From Bradyrhizobium icense (lineage in GTDB: Bacteria; Pseudomonadota; Alphaproteobacteria; Rhizobiales; Xanthobacteraceae): a DNA stretch of 64,000 bases. Below are positions 45,415 through 55,408 of the stretch, piece by piece. Made by a program: the position numbers and the translations under genes. Below the pieces are notes generated by a model. The model was given only the letters and a program-made list of their open reading frames with translations. It ran no database searches and had not been told where the DNA came from. Positions within the stretch are counted from its first letter, which is position 1. Each line of letters starts with the position of its first letter. The stretch is from assembly GCF_001693385.1 (NCBI RefSeq), contig NZ_CP016428.1, positions 5,084,001 through 5,148,000 on the forward strand, given 5' to 3'.

Positions 45415-46441
45415 AATGTGATTTCCGGGTCTCAATCTAGGCATCAGAGTTACAAGGGTGCAGGACAAATGGCTCTGAACGAGAGCAGAGAAAGGATACA
45501 CCGACAGAGGCTTTCGTCGGATGCATCTGGCATCCAGGTTAGCAAATGTCGCACGTTGAGGTCGCAAATGACCAACGATCTTTCACACGATCTTGTAACG
45601 TATCACCTCGTCTTCCATTGAGCTGCTCTGGTAAGGTCTGACATTCAAAACACGTGCCAACTGCGCAGCCGCAGATACTGTTGCCCTCAGTCGGATGGTG
45701 CCATCGTTCGAAGCGGACGGCGCGCCTCATCTTCTCGCGCCAAGCAACCTCGGCAAGCTCTGCACTGGCGCCGCGATGCCGACACCATGATCTCCGTCGT
45801 AACTCGATCCATTCATCCAATGGATGAAGTCGACGCATTAGCTTACCGGCTTTCCTCTTCGTCTCTGAACTTTCGCGGTGCGTCGAGAAAGAAACACAAC
45901 CAAAGGAATCGATAATGTTGTGTCATTCTCGGTGCGGCCAATGCTTGCTTGGCCCCAGATATTGTCTCCGGTCGGCCGCTGGGGTGGTGTGATAGATCTG
46001 GGCCTGAAGTTGAGATGTGCGGTCGACGGCACCGAAAGGAAACTCGTCTCGATAGTTGTCGTTAAATGCACGGATGTTCTTGAAGCTGCGCCTGACCAGT
46101 TCAACACTGAAGCACTTTCGTCCATCATGTTCCTGAATGTCCTTGACGCACATTTCGTAGAGCCCGGCCATCAACGGTTCGATCGCCTCCAGAGTGCGGG
46201 TCAAGCGCAGCTTGCGAAGCCCACGATGCATCGCGTGTCTTGTACGAGATCCCCGTGCCCCAATTCTAGCGGGTCATGGAAAGCGAGTTCCGCGATTGAC
46301 AGCCCAGACGCCTGCCCCCCGAATGCATGTGTCAAACCAGTGGGTGCAAAAAAGAGTTTTGAGAGGTCGTAATTCAACGACTTGCGAGAGCGTTATTCGT
46401 CGCTTCACATTTGCCACAAATGCGCGCAAGCACTGCGAGAT
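45415..46441. other. Intergenic stretch before the tRNA remnant
   Basis: ORFs overlap on both strands. A minus-strand frame at 45923-46231 (LTRTLEAIEPLMAGLYEMCV) reads protein-like but has no known match or ribosome site. It may be a gene remnant. Confidence 0.3.
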
Positions 46442-46516
46442 GCACGCATAGCTCAGCTGGATAGAGCGCCACCCTCTAAGGTGGAGGCCACCCGTTCGAA
46501 TCGCGTCGGGTCGCCA
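46442..46516 (+). pseudogene. Degenerate tRNA-Arg (CCU-type) remnant
   Basis: The D-arm (TAGCTCAGCTGGATAGAGC) and T-arm (CGTTCGAATCG) are clear, and a CCA end is present. The anticodon arm reads CCACC-CTCTAA-GGTGG, a six-base loop; one C added gives the CCT anticodon of tRNA-Arg. The T stem has a C for G mismatch and the acceptor strands do not pair. It is probably a dead partial copy, as left at an integration site. Confidence 0.65.
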
Positions 46517-46610
46517 AACTTTGATTGGTCCCGAAATAACGGGCACTCGCCTACCAAACCGATGCGATTTGAAAAATCTGACGCCGTGGCGGACGAGGCG
46601 TAGTTTTCGA

Positions 46611-47816
46611 TCAGCGTAGTCCAGCTGCACCTCGAGCATTCAACGGATTCGTCACATCTGCGATCGTGAAGCCGGGCGGATGCCCGGCTTCCAGGAAGCG
46701 TATCAACTCGGCCTCATAGGGCGTAGGATCGATGTTCCGCGCCTTTAGCCACTCCGGCTTGTAATAGGTCTGCCGATAGCGCTCGCCGGAGTCGCAGATC
46801 AGCGTCACCAGCGATCCCGCTTGGCCGGCGCTGCACATCTCCGAAGCCAGCCGGCACAGCGCCAAGAAGTTGGTGCCCGTAGAGCCGCCGACCGGCCGGC
46901 GCAGGCGACGCGACAGCACGTTCATAGCCGCGATCGTCGCAGCATCCGGGATCTTCATCATGCGGTCGACCACGGTCGGAACGAAGGATGGCTCACAGCG
47001 CGGCCGGCCGACGCCTTCGATCAGCGAGGGACGCTCGCAAGTTCGCGAGCGGTCCTGATAGCGGAAGCAGTCGAAGAAGGCGGAATGCTCGACATCGGCA
47101 ATGCAGAGCTGCGTTGGAAACTGACAATACCGCAAATAACGCCCGATGGTCGCCGAGGTGCCGCCAGTGCCGGCGCCCATCACGATCCAGTCTGGTACAG
47201 GGCGCGGCTCGCCCTTCAACTGGGTGAAGATCGACTCGACGATGTTGTTGTTGCCGCGCCAGTCCGTCGCCCGCTCCGCGAAAGTGAACTGGTCCATGTA
47301 ATGCCCGTTGAGACGGGTGGCGAGCGACGCTGCCTCGGAATAGAGCGCGCGGCCATCGTCGATCAGATGACACTTGCCGCCATAATGCCCGATGGCAGCG
47401 ATCTTCTCGGCCGACGTCGTCCGCGGCATCACGGCATAGAAGGGTACGCCGATCATCTGCGCGAAGTAGGCCTCTGACACCGCCGTGGATCCCGACGAGG
47501 CTTCGACGACTGGCGTGCCCTCGTGAATCTGTCCGTTGCAGAGCGCGTAGAGGAACAGCGAGCGAGCCAATCGGTGCTTCAGGCTGCCGGTCGGATGGGT
47601 CGATTCGTCCTTCAAATAGATGTCAATGCCGGCGAGAGCCGGCACCATCAGCCGAATTAGGTGGGTATCGGCAGTGCGGCACTGGTCGGCCTCGATCGCA
47701 GCCACGGCCCCGTCCACCCAGCCACGCCGATATCTCGGCAAGCTGGAATTATTGTGACGGAAAGACGTGCGCCCGATCGACATAGCGTCTAGCATGAAAT
47801 AATTCGCTTTGCACAT
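46611..47816 (-). CDS. PLP-dependent L-cysteine desulfhydrase-like (Cds1) enzyme
   Basis: About 401 residues of the cysteine synthase/CBS fold-type II PLP family. KDESTHPTGSLKHRLA contains the PLP lysine (in TGSLKHR), EASSGSTAVSEA binds the substrate carboxylate, and GAGTGGTSATIGRYL is the phosphate-binding glycine loop. The long C-terminus (GERYRQTYYKPEWLKARNID) matches the Cds1 type, which degrades cysteine to sulfide, pyruvate and ammonia. The start may be 47816 or the ATG 21 bases further in; neither has a strong ribosome site. It lies beside the tRNA remnant. Confidence 0.82.
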   Translation of the reverse strand: MCKANYFMLDAMSIGRTSFRHNNSSLPRYRRGWVDGAVAAIEADQCRTADTHLIRLMVPALAGIDIYLKDESTHPTGSLKHRLARSLFLYALCNGQIHEGTPVVEASSGSTAVSEAYFAQMIGVPFYAVMPRTTSAEKIAAIGHYGGKCHLIDDGRALYSEAASLATRLNGHYMDQFTFAERATDWRGNNNIVESIFTQLKGEPRPVPDWIVMGAGTGGTSATIGRYLRYCQFPTQLCIADVEHSAFFDCFRYQDRSRTCERPSLIEGVGRPRCEPSFVPTVVDRMMKIPDAATIAAMNVLSRRLRRPVGGSTGTNFLALCRLASEMCSAGQAGSLVTLICDSGERYRQTYYKPEWLKARNIDPTPYEAELIRFLEAGHPPGFTIADVTNPLNARGAAGLR

Positions 47817-48813
47817 CAAGTTGTATCGCCGCGGTCGCTCTGATGCCCAATGCCCATCTTCCGAGCGGCGTGGAGAGCTCCAGACTGCCACGAAGCGCTG
47901 CATCGACAGTTCGCATAGATTTCCGGGTTCATCGAGGCACAACACGTGACGACGCATCGCATTATCGGTCGTCTGTCTGATCACCTCTCCTCTCACTTCT
48001 TGTCATGGGGCACCCCGGCTCGTATCGCCAGTCGAACGTCAAAACTCTGACGAATTGACTTAATCACCTCGCCTCCTTCTACTTAGTTATGCCACACCTA
48101 ATTCTGGCCGGGTACCAGCCGAAACGCTGCACGACTCGGATTCCTCTCGAGCACTCCGAACCTAGCTCTAGTTATGTTTGATGGGCGCCTACGTTTCAGG
48201 CTACCCAATATCGGATCGTGTTGAGCGGTTAACTGACGCGATCATCGGAGGAGCCGCCGCTGGCCTTCATCAAGCAGTGTCCGGCGAAGATCTTCGCCGG
48301 ACCAACGTCGCGGGGGCCATTCAGCACGTCAAGACGGCCGGCTCATCATGCGCTTAACGCCAATGCGAGATCAGATATCAACCAGCTCCGTCTCAAGCTC
48401 AGACCGCCACGAGGCGCGGCTGATCTATGCACGAATCCCTAAGACGATCCGCCCTGGTTCTTTAGATTCATGCCACCCATGTTACCAACACCCGCGTAAA
48501 GAACATACGTATCCTCGATCGTGTAGTCAGCGCCCGCGAGGCAGCCACGCGCTAGCTCATTGACGGTATGGCGGATTGAGCTTGTGTCACGGTACTCAGT
48601 GTTGAGGCACTCAGCGATGAGTATACTCTCTGCTTTGAGAGGCGCTGCCCTCCTCAGGCGCGCCTCATTGATGCAGTGCAACGGCATCGGCTGACCTACT
48701 CGCCAGTCCAGAGGCTCGAACCCGTTTCCCCGTTCTTGCAAGTTGAAACTATGACAGGAGCGCATCTCATGTGGCGCGATCTGCTGTTTTCATGCGGTCG
48801 ACTACTGCGGGTC
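47817..48813. other. Intergenic stretch with one doubtful ORF
   Basis: A minus-strand ORF at 48439-48765 (108 residues, with CLNTEYRDTSSIRHTVNELA) is plausible but unsupported by a ribosome site or known match. The rest holds nothing recognisable. Confidence 0.3.
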
Positions 48814-49131
48814 CTACTCGATCGTATCTCCTGAGGCTGCAGGTCGAGTTTGTGTGCGCCACCCAACCACTTCTTGGTGCGATCCGACATGCTTCTCATT
48901 TTTCGCTCGAAAGCGATCTGGTTCACCTTGCACAATAGACGTTGCGATTTGCACCGACCGAGCCCGCCGCCTCAGATGAAGCAAAAGCAGTACGCCCCCG
49001 AAAAGGCTCATCATTATAACGGCCGTCATCAAAAGGCACGCCACACAGCACAATGCGGCTATATCAAAGGCCGATCGCAACCAGAACGGCACCCAATCCA
49101 GATTTGCCGTGTCCTCCGTATGGCCAGACAT
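48814..49131 (-). CDS. Small putative membrane protein
   Basis: A 105-residue ORF with a strongly hydrophobic block at about residues 20-52 (FDIAALCCVACLLMTAVIMM, SLFGGVLLLLHL) followed by arginines, which suggests one or two membrane segments. The remaining part is polar. No family is recognised and no ribosome site is clear, so this may not be a real gene. Confidence 0.4.
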   Translation of the reverse strand: MSGHTEDTANLDWVPFWLRSAFDIAALCCVACLLMTAVIMMSLFGGVLLLLHLRRRARSVQIATSIVQGEPDRFRAKNEKHVGSHQEVVGWRTQTRPAASGDTIE

Positions 49132-49442
49132 ACTCGCTATAACCCGCTGCTCTTCTCGATGCGTGATAAGGCTAATCGTTCACCGCCTATTGACGGCTCG
49201 GTACCCTAAGGAAGCGAGCTTACGCCGAGCTGACGAGTTTCCCACGGTAACGATATCGTTTGGCGCGAATTCAAGCCCTTGTTGATCAGCAGAAGAGGTC
49301 TGAAAACTCCCCGAACAAACATCAACAAACATCCTAGATGCCTTGAAGAGAGTTGTCCGTGTATCGCAGTTGTCGTTTCTACCGGAATAGATGCGCCGGC
49401 GGCCCCTGTTGGGGGCCTCGATTCGTTGTAGTAATAAGGATC

Positions 49443-49862
49443 TCACGATAGCCCCCCGATCTGTGCAAGCAACATTGCCGTTTCAGATGGACCAAGCCCG
49501 ACGACGCCTACGAAGCTAGCCGGCGGCATTGGAATGTCCTGACGAGTCGGCTTCCAGAGATGCAGGCAATACCGGCTGTTATTCACGTACTGCGAATGAG
49601 GCGGATGCAGCTGCATCACGCACTCCTCTTCATCCCAAAACAGGTCTTTGACGAAGCACATCTCGTCCCAGTTCGGACAACGTCGCGGCGTCGAGACGGA
49701 GACATGCTCCCACCCTGGGCGAACAAGTCCGATGATCCTGAGTTTGCAGCCACAAGGCCCCTGAACAAAAAAGAGGCCGCAAGGACCTGATCCCGGCGCG
49801 CTGGCGAATTGGCCGTATCGTATGCGGCCAGCCTCGAGCTTTTCTATAACTTGCGCTCTCAC
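49443..49862 (-). CDS. DUF7694-like hypothetical protein
   Basis: A 139-residue protein with GWEHVSVSTPRRCPNWDEMC, VKDLFWDEEECVMQLHPP and YCLHLWKP. This pattern is that of the phage- and island-associated DUF7694 family, of unknown function. It appears intact. Confidence 0.65.
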   Translation of the reverse strand: MRAQVIEKLEAGRIRYGQFASAPGSGPCGLFFVQGPCGCKLRIIGLVRPGWEHVSVSTPRRCPNWDEMCFVKDLFWDEEECVMQLHPPHSQYVNNSRYCLHLWKPTRQDIPMPPASFVGVVGLGPSETAMLLAQIGGLS

Positions 49863-51613
49863 ATCGCCTCCTTTGCCTCGCGGATGGCTTTGAATTCGAA
49901 CAAACTGCTCAGTAAACAGTAGATGTAGATCATCTCTCTTCTTCCGCTTCCAATGCCGGCAAGCACATGCAACCGGGCGCTCGGTTTTCCTTGAGCCGGT
50001 AAAGCACCTCCACCGAGAGACCAGGATAACTTTTCGCCATCTCCTTCACCTTTACTGAGATGAACGCGTACGTTTCCGCACCGATATGGTCACAATGGTC
50101 TTTTCAGCTTGCGAGTTTGGTTCAGCACCAGATCTTCCTTTTCTACTCACCACATCCCCATTCCTTCCCGAAGCTTGCCGCAAACCTGCGGCCGCCGCTC
50201 GCCTCGCGACGAGGTCGGGGACCGCAAACGCATCGTCGGAAAACAGCTGCTCTTCCAGTACAGTCACGGCCGCCCGACGGAATGAGCCCCGTTGAATGCC
50301 TGGATCACTAGGCGACCGTTTCGGAGCTTGATCCCGCCGTCGAATTCAGGACGCTTTCGATCCTGGCATTATCATTTGGAAATGCACCCCGCGCGGCGGA
50401 ATGCCACCATCGGATAATCAAAGGTCGCATTTTTTTCGAGTCGGGCGTCTCTCTGTCTCTCTCTTTGCGCAGCGGTGCCAGGCGAACCTGGTGAACGGTC
50501 TCGGCAAGTGGCCGGACGAGCCAGGCTTCTCCCAAGCCTCAGTCCCAATCGCTCGTGATGTCCTTCGAGCCGACGAGCTCTCTGGTTACACTTACCAGGC
50601 GCTAAACAGCTGGTGAAGGGATTCAGCGAGCGGCCGCCAACGCACAGCCGGGTCGGCTGTACATGTAACGGCAATTGACGGCCGCCCCTTGCGCTTCCGC
50701 AAGATGCTCGCCTCAGACGCTTTATCGACGAACAGACCAATGTTCAAATTGCCCTTTGATATGGTTCTGATTGCCACTCGTGGCGAGATCGCGGCGCGCA
50801 TTATTGAAACGCTGCGCAAGCTTTGGCTTCGCGCTGCGATCACTCCGCGCAGTCTTCCAACATACTCAAGGACTGCTGCAACGATACTGAATTGAGCGAT
50901 CGAAGCAGCCCTTTGACTATCGAAGCAGCCCTTTGACTGAGGATAAGTGGTCCACTGAACGAGAATGTGCAGGCAGAGCATCGCGAAATGTCGTCCCAGC
51001 GAGCAACTAAGATCAGCAATTGAGGGCAAGACATTTCGCTATCCGTGAAGATGACGTGTGGATGAGGCGCGGAAAGCGGAGCTGCGAGCAGCTGAGCCCC
51101 TCCTCGGCTCGACGACTAAAGTGTCCAGACACTGCACGAACAGCGCGATCTGGTTTGCATCACGCGCGGGTGTTTTCATCGATCTAGACCCAGACTGGTT
51201 TCATCGCTTGCTCCTCCCCTAGCGCGCCGGCTTAATGTCGTTGAAGCCGCAGATCGCATAGGCGGCAGCGACATTCGGCTTGGCCGTTGCTGGGTCATGA
51301 CGAGAACACCTCAATTGATCGTCCAGCGAAGCGCCCTGCAAGAGTCGCGCAACGCATCGATGGAGCGTTCAAATCCCAGAGAGTCGCCAATGACGCAAAA
51401 AGCAGCTCAGAGCAACTGACTAGGGATTCCAAAGAAGCTCTGCCAGCAAATTAGAGAACCGCTGCCGCTTCCAATTTATTCAGCTCGCGCGCCGCATCGG
51501 GATCACACCCGCGCGTGGCGGGCGCTCCCGTTGCAGCGCCCCTTTCGCCCCGGTGCATGACGCTATGAGAAGTGGTCCACTTTCAGGCCAAGCCGCACCC
51601 GTCGCGACTTCTG
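49863..51613. other. 1.75-kb stretch of debris
   Basis: No complete gene. It includes the biotin-carboxylase fragment at 50740-50850 and short duplicated text (TCGAAGCAGCCCTTTGACT twice at about 50900-50938). A minus-strand frame near 51180-51290 (AAAYAICGFNDIKPAR) reads like coding debris. Confidence 0.4.
50740..50850 (+). pseudogene. N-terminal fragment of a biotin carboxylase
   Basis: MFKLPFDMVLIATRGEIAAR followed by IIETLRKLWLRAAI matches the N-terminus of biotin-dependent carboxylases (usual form FDKVLIANRGEIAARII.TLR.LG). The similarity stops after about 35 codons. Confidence 0.75.
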
Positions 51614-52489
51614 CTAGCCGGTCCCCGGGCCTAAATTGAGCCGTTCGAAGTACCAAGAAGGATCGTCCCCCGACGAATCCGTTTCGATGTATTCTTCGCC
51701 CGAATACTCCTCGACACTTCCTTCGTTTTCATCATCACTACTCTCAACTTTGGAGAGATATAGCCGAGGCTTGTCCACCCGCTGCCATTTTCCCTCCTCG
51801 TTCAGCGTCCACTTGTCGGGATGCTGCCTAGGGTCAAGCACATATTCATTGTCATCTTCATTGTCACCCACGCGAACAAAACCCATCTGCTCTAGGCGGG
51901 GCTTCACCTCATCCGTGGCAGGACGCGACATGACCAAGGCCCGCTTGCCGTCAAGCCGAAGTTGATGTTCCAGCAGAACATCACCTGCGTTCTCAACGAG
52001 CGGATGAGTAACCCGGAGACCGACAACGGACGAGACGTGTTTTCGCCCCGGAAAGTGCCGCTCCCACGCCTCCCCTCCCATGCGACGTCGACCTTCGGTT
52101 TTTAGAAGCCCGACTCTCTTGTCACCCAATTGATAGCTGAAATATCGCGCCTGGTCCGAATCCTGTACGGTGGATCCGGCTCTGGCGACCATCGCTGCTT
52201 GCCCAGCCTTTTCAGAAACGAAATCCGAGTATTCTTGCGGATTATCGGCTATGTGCTTGATGTCGTTACTGTAAAAATTTCTCAGTTCTTCCCTGAACAA
52301 CTCCCCGTCAATCTCATCGATGGGAGGTTCGGAAACGAGGGAGTACGGCCGTGTCGCCCCCGAGGACGAACCAGGCGCGGTATCGGCAAGCGTTTCCGTA
52401 AACCTTCGGCCATCTGCTGATGGCTCCGATTCATCGGCCTGGCTCGCGCTTGGAAATTCGCTGGAAGAACCAGTGATTCTGCTATACAT
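51614..52489 (-). CDS. nopP: NopP-family effector, copy 2
   Basis: A 291-residue NopP paralog: MYSRITGSSSEF start, SEPPIDEIDGELFREELRNF, RYFSYQLGDKRVGLLKTEG and THPLVENAGDVLLEHQLRLD. The C-terminus differs from the other copies: instead of ending in DDDFM it has a long acidic tail (SSDDENEGSVEEYSGEEYIE) and ends SWYFERLNLGPGTG. It is divergent from copy 3 and has its own direct-repeat tts box 55 bp upstream. It also has a more basic middle (GRRRMGGEAWERHFPGRKH). Confidence 0.9.
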   Translation of the reverse strand: MYSRITGSSSEFPSASQADESEPSADGRRFTETLADTAPGSSSGATRPYSLVSEPPIDEIDGELFREELRNFYSNDIKHIADNPQEYSDFVSEKAGQAAMVARAGSTVQDSDQARYFSYQLGDKRVGLLKTEGRRRMGGEAWERHFPGRKHVSSVVGLRVTHPLVENAGDVLLEHQLRLDGKRALVMSRPATDEVKPRLEQMGFVRVGDNEDDNEYVLDPRQHPDKWTLNEEGKWQRVDKPRLYLSKVESSDDENEGSVEEYSGEEYIETDSSGDDPSWYFERLNLGPGTG

Positions 52490-52544
52490 GCGGCTCGCTC
52501 CCTATCGCAAAAGTTGCACCTACTGGCCTACTCGAAGACCTGCC

Positions 52545-52580
52545 TACAGTGATAGGCGTGCGAGCTGACAATAAGCTGAC
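52545..52580 (-). promoter_or_regulatory. tts box (direct-repeat form) before nopP copy 2
   Basis: Minus strand GTCAGCTTATTGTCAGCTCG followed by CACGCCTATCACTGTA. Half-sites 11 bp apart. Confidence 0.75.
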
Positions 52581-53509
52581 GCACAGAGGGGGCGCATCAC
52601 ACTAGTCAGTGCTCACGCTTTACAAGGCGAGGAGTGGCTGGCCTTTCCCGGGCTACGCTCATTGCGCTTCGCGGCTAAGATGCCACACCTAGTTATGCGA
52701 GCGAGCCGAGACTCGGACGGCTGTGGCACAGGCAGGTTCTTTAGAAGAATTACAGCTACCTTGATATTGCCGCGGCTCATCACAACGTCGTTCCACTTGT
52801 GCAGTACTCCAAATCCGAGGACATCGGAGTACCGGTCGAGTTCAACCGATTGTTTTGATAGAACAGATGCACACGATGGATACATCCATAATCCAAATTT
52901 CCTCCTTCGCGTTACTTCCGCAACTTCGATAGGAGCGAAAGCCGTTTGGTCGCGAGCGTTGCCGCAACATCCAATACCCGTGATATTGCTCGACGGCCGG
53001 GCGAGGCTTGGATCAGGCGTGTCTCGACGCGATCGCCAAGACCGAGCGCCGCATTGATCGAAGCGCCCAGCAACTTCGCCGCAAGCGCAGTCAGATAGTT
53101 GACGATCACGATGGCATCGGCGCCGCCGCGCCTACAACTCCTGGAGCCATGCGGAAGGTACGACACAGGCACGTAGATTCCAAGCGGAACCGTACATATT
53201 GTTCCGAGAGATGGCCGCAAGCGATTTGGCGGAGGCGAAGCGGGAGGCGGCAAATGACAATCTGCTGCGGAGTTGAAAGGCAGGAGGCCCATGTCGCCGC
53301 CATTTCCGATCCAGTACGTTGGCGCAGCCGACTTCGGTCACTTGGGGGAACACGACCGTCTCTCCTGGGAACAGAGATCCGGGCCGATCAATTCTTCATC
53401 GGGCGCACTGTGTCAAAAATCCGCTTGCTCTCGTACGCCATCATGCGGACGAGCGCTTCCCTGCCGGACAGATCCTTCCGTAAGAGGGCGCGTAGATGAC
53501 TAACGCTGC
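52581..53509. other. Divergent region between nopP copies 2 and 3
   Basis: ORFs on both strands (52662-53057, 52912-53292, 53008-53499) are mutually antisense. Nothing is recognised. A minus-strand stretch near 53400-53480 (LSGREALVRMMAYESKRIFD) is protein-like and may be debris. Confidence 0.35.
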
Positions 53510-53545
53510 GTCAGCCTGTCGTCAGCCTGGCTGACTATCTAGCCT
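53510..53545 (+). promoter_or_regulatory. tts box (direct-repeat form) before nopP copy 3
   Basis: GTCAGCCTGTCGTCAGCCTG followed by GCTGACTATCTAGCCTG. Half-sites 11 bp apart. Confidence 0.78.
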
Positions 53546-53606
53546 GCAGGGGTCTGGCCCGCCTGAACTCAGTTCGAAACACTGTCCCATAGGAACGCGG
53601 AACGCC

Positions 53607-54461
53607 ATGTATAGCCGAATCGGTGGCTCGTCCGATATTCAATACACTCTCCCTGGCGAGGCTGACGAAACGAGACCATCAGCAACTAGCGCCGAGCAAA
53701 TTGATGCGAACAGCCACAGGTTCGCGGACATGTTCGCGGAGATGCACTTAGCCGCACCGGATTCTAACGGTGGCTCATCTTCGGCGGCAACACCGTTGTA
53801 TTCCCTCGTTCCCAGACCTCCAGTGGTGAAGATCGACAAGTCTTCATTCAGGAGAGAAGCGAAGCGCTTTTATGACGATGAGATCAAGCACATCGCCGCT
53901 AATCCACAAGAGTACTCGGATTTCGTATCCGAAAAAGCCAAGCGCACCGTTCAGGTCGCCGAGAAATACGGCACCACTAGAGATAGCGAACGCGCGCGAT
54001 ATTTCAGCTATCAATTAGGAAAGCAGAGTGTCGGACTTCTAAGAACGGAAGGCGGCTTCAGCATGACTGAGTTTGAAGGCGACAAGTGGCGCGAACAGTT
54101 TCCTGGGCGAACTGAAATCACATCTGTTGTAGATCCTCAGATTACGCATCCGCTTGTCGAGAACGCAGGTGATATTCTGTTGGAGTACCAACTTCGGCTC
54201 GACGGCGAACGACCGCTGCTCAATTGGCGTGCTGCCAATGAAGACTCAAAAGCCCGTGCAGCAAAGATGGGGTTTGTTGAGATTGACAAGGACAACATGG
54301 TACTTGACCCTAGCCAGCATTCCGACATTTGGATAAAGAACACATGGCAGCGCGCAAACAAACCTCCCCTATATCTCTCCAAAGCTGAGGGTGGTGAGAG
54401 CGGTAACACGGAGAGTGCAGCAAGTCCCGCCACGTGCTCGTACGAGGATGACTTCATGTAG
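53607..54461 (+). CDS. nopP: NopP-family effector, copy 3
   Basis: A 284-residue NopP paralog close to copy 1: MYSRIGGSSDIQYTLPGEAD, RRPPVVKIDKSSF-like segment, RYFSYQLGKQSVGLLRTEGG, THPLVENAGDILLEYQLRLD, and a C-terminus ending YEDDFM as in copy 1. Together the three genes form a small family with copy 1 and 3 most alike. Ribosome site is weak (aggaacgcgga). Confidence 0.9.
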   Translation: MYSRIGGSSDIQYTLPGEADETRPSATSAEQIDANSHRFADMFAEMHLAAPDSNGGSSSAATPLYSLVPRPPVVKIDKSSFRREAKRFYDDEIKHIAANPQEYSDFVSEKAKRTVQVAEKYGTTRDSERARYFSYQLGKQSVGLLRTEGGFSMTEFEGDKWREQFPGRTEITSVVDPQITHPLVENAGDILLEYQLRLDGERPLLNWRAANEDSKARAAKMGFVEIDKDNMVLDPSQHSDIWIKNTWQRANKPPLYLSKAEGGESGNTESAASPATCSYEDDFM

Positions 54462-55000
54462 ATCGGATAGGATCTCGTAGAGTCGCGACGGTGAAGACCG
54501 GATCTGATCGTGCCTTGATTCCCATGCAGCGATCCTCTTTGAGGCTGGATCGCACATGTGCACGGCTCCCGTGGCACAGAGACCTCAGTGACGACTATGG
54601 GCCGTCTCGGCTGGTTCTTGGCCGCTTTGGCGCAAGTCGGCTGCCCCTCATGTTGTCCCGACGCCTTAAGCGGCAGCGATGCCCAGGCCGCCCGACCAAT
54701 ACGGTGACAGCCGCTGTAGCGGCATCAAATCGATTTTGTCGGCCGATTGCTTGGGAGTCCGACTTACGCCCAAAGCCTTGCTCGCGCAGAAGGTGCTAAC
54801 CTTTCAGTCTGCGCGGCGAGCACATCGTACTCATGGCGACCTCCTTGGTCCCGCACCTTGCTGACCAGGAGGAACCGGCATCGTTACGGCACCGACCCCG
54901 CCGATGGCCTATTGCGCGGGGTCTGGGCGGTTGGGCCTAACGTTTGCATTCAATGGCTGTGAAGATTCGGTGTCCACTTCAACCGAGCATGGAGAAGAAG
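54462..55000. other. Intergenic stretch after nopP copy 3
   Basis: Overlapping short ORFs only; nothing recognised. Confidence 0.3.
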
Positions 55001-55408
55001 ATGTTTCAACGATTGCTAAAGGCGGGCAGCGTTGTCTATTCCAAGGCCAGATCGAGTAGCCGCGATACCGAACGTGATCGTGCTCGTGCTACGTCCATTT
55101 TCCGTTCGATAGAGGATGCGCTGGAAGGCGCAATGGCCGAACAAGCTGGCCTAAAATCGCGTACCGACGAAGCGTTGGCGCGCTCAGCAGTAACTTTGGG
55201 CAATGATTCCGATGAATATCTTACGCGCGATCCGGAAGACAACCATTATCAGAATTTGCTTGGTAATGAAATAGCGGAAGGGCAGAGGCGGTTGAACGAG
55301 CTGGAAGTCACTATCAAGCATATCCAGTTTTTGAAAACTGCGCTCGTCACTAGATTTCCTGACTTCGGCTTGGGACATAACACACCTCCCGCGAAAGATA
55401 TCGGATGA
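55001..55408 (+). CDS. Unknown helical protein
   Basis: A 135-residue protein. ATG 55001 has ribosome site ggagaag; the ATG at 54989 is a possible alternative start. It is helical and charged (RARATSIFRSIEDALEGAMA; NEIAEGQRRLNELEVTIKHI) with probable coiled coil in residues about 85-115. No signal peptide and no recognised family. Good coding character and a strong ribosome site support a real gene. Confidence 0.65.
   Translation: MFQRLLKAGSVVYSKARSSSRDTERDRARATSIFRSIEDALEGAMAEQAGLKSRTDEALARSAVTLGNDSDEYLTRDPEDNHYQNLLGNEIAEGQRRLNELEVTIKHIQFLKTALVTRFPDFGLGHNTPPAKDIG

Noticed and set aside
46442..46516. Functional tRNA gene
   Set aside because: The anticodon loop has six bases and the acceptor stem does not pair, so it is called a remnant.
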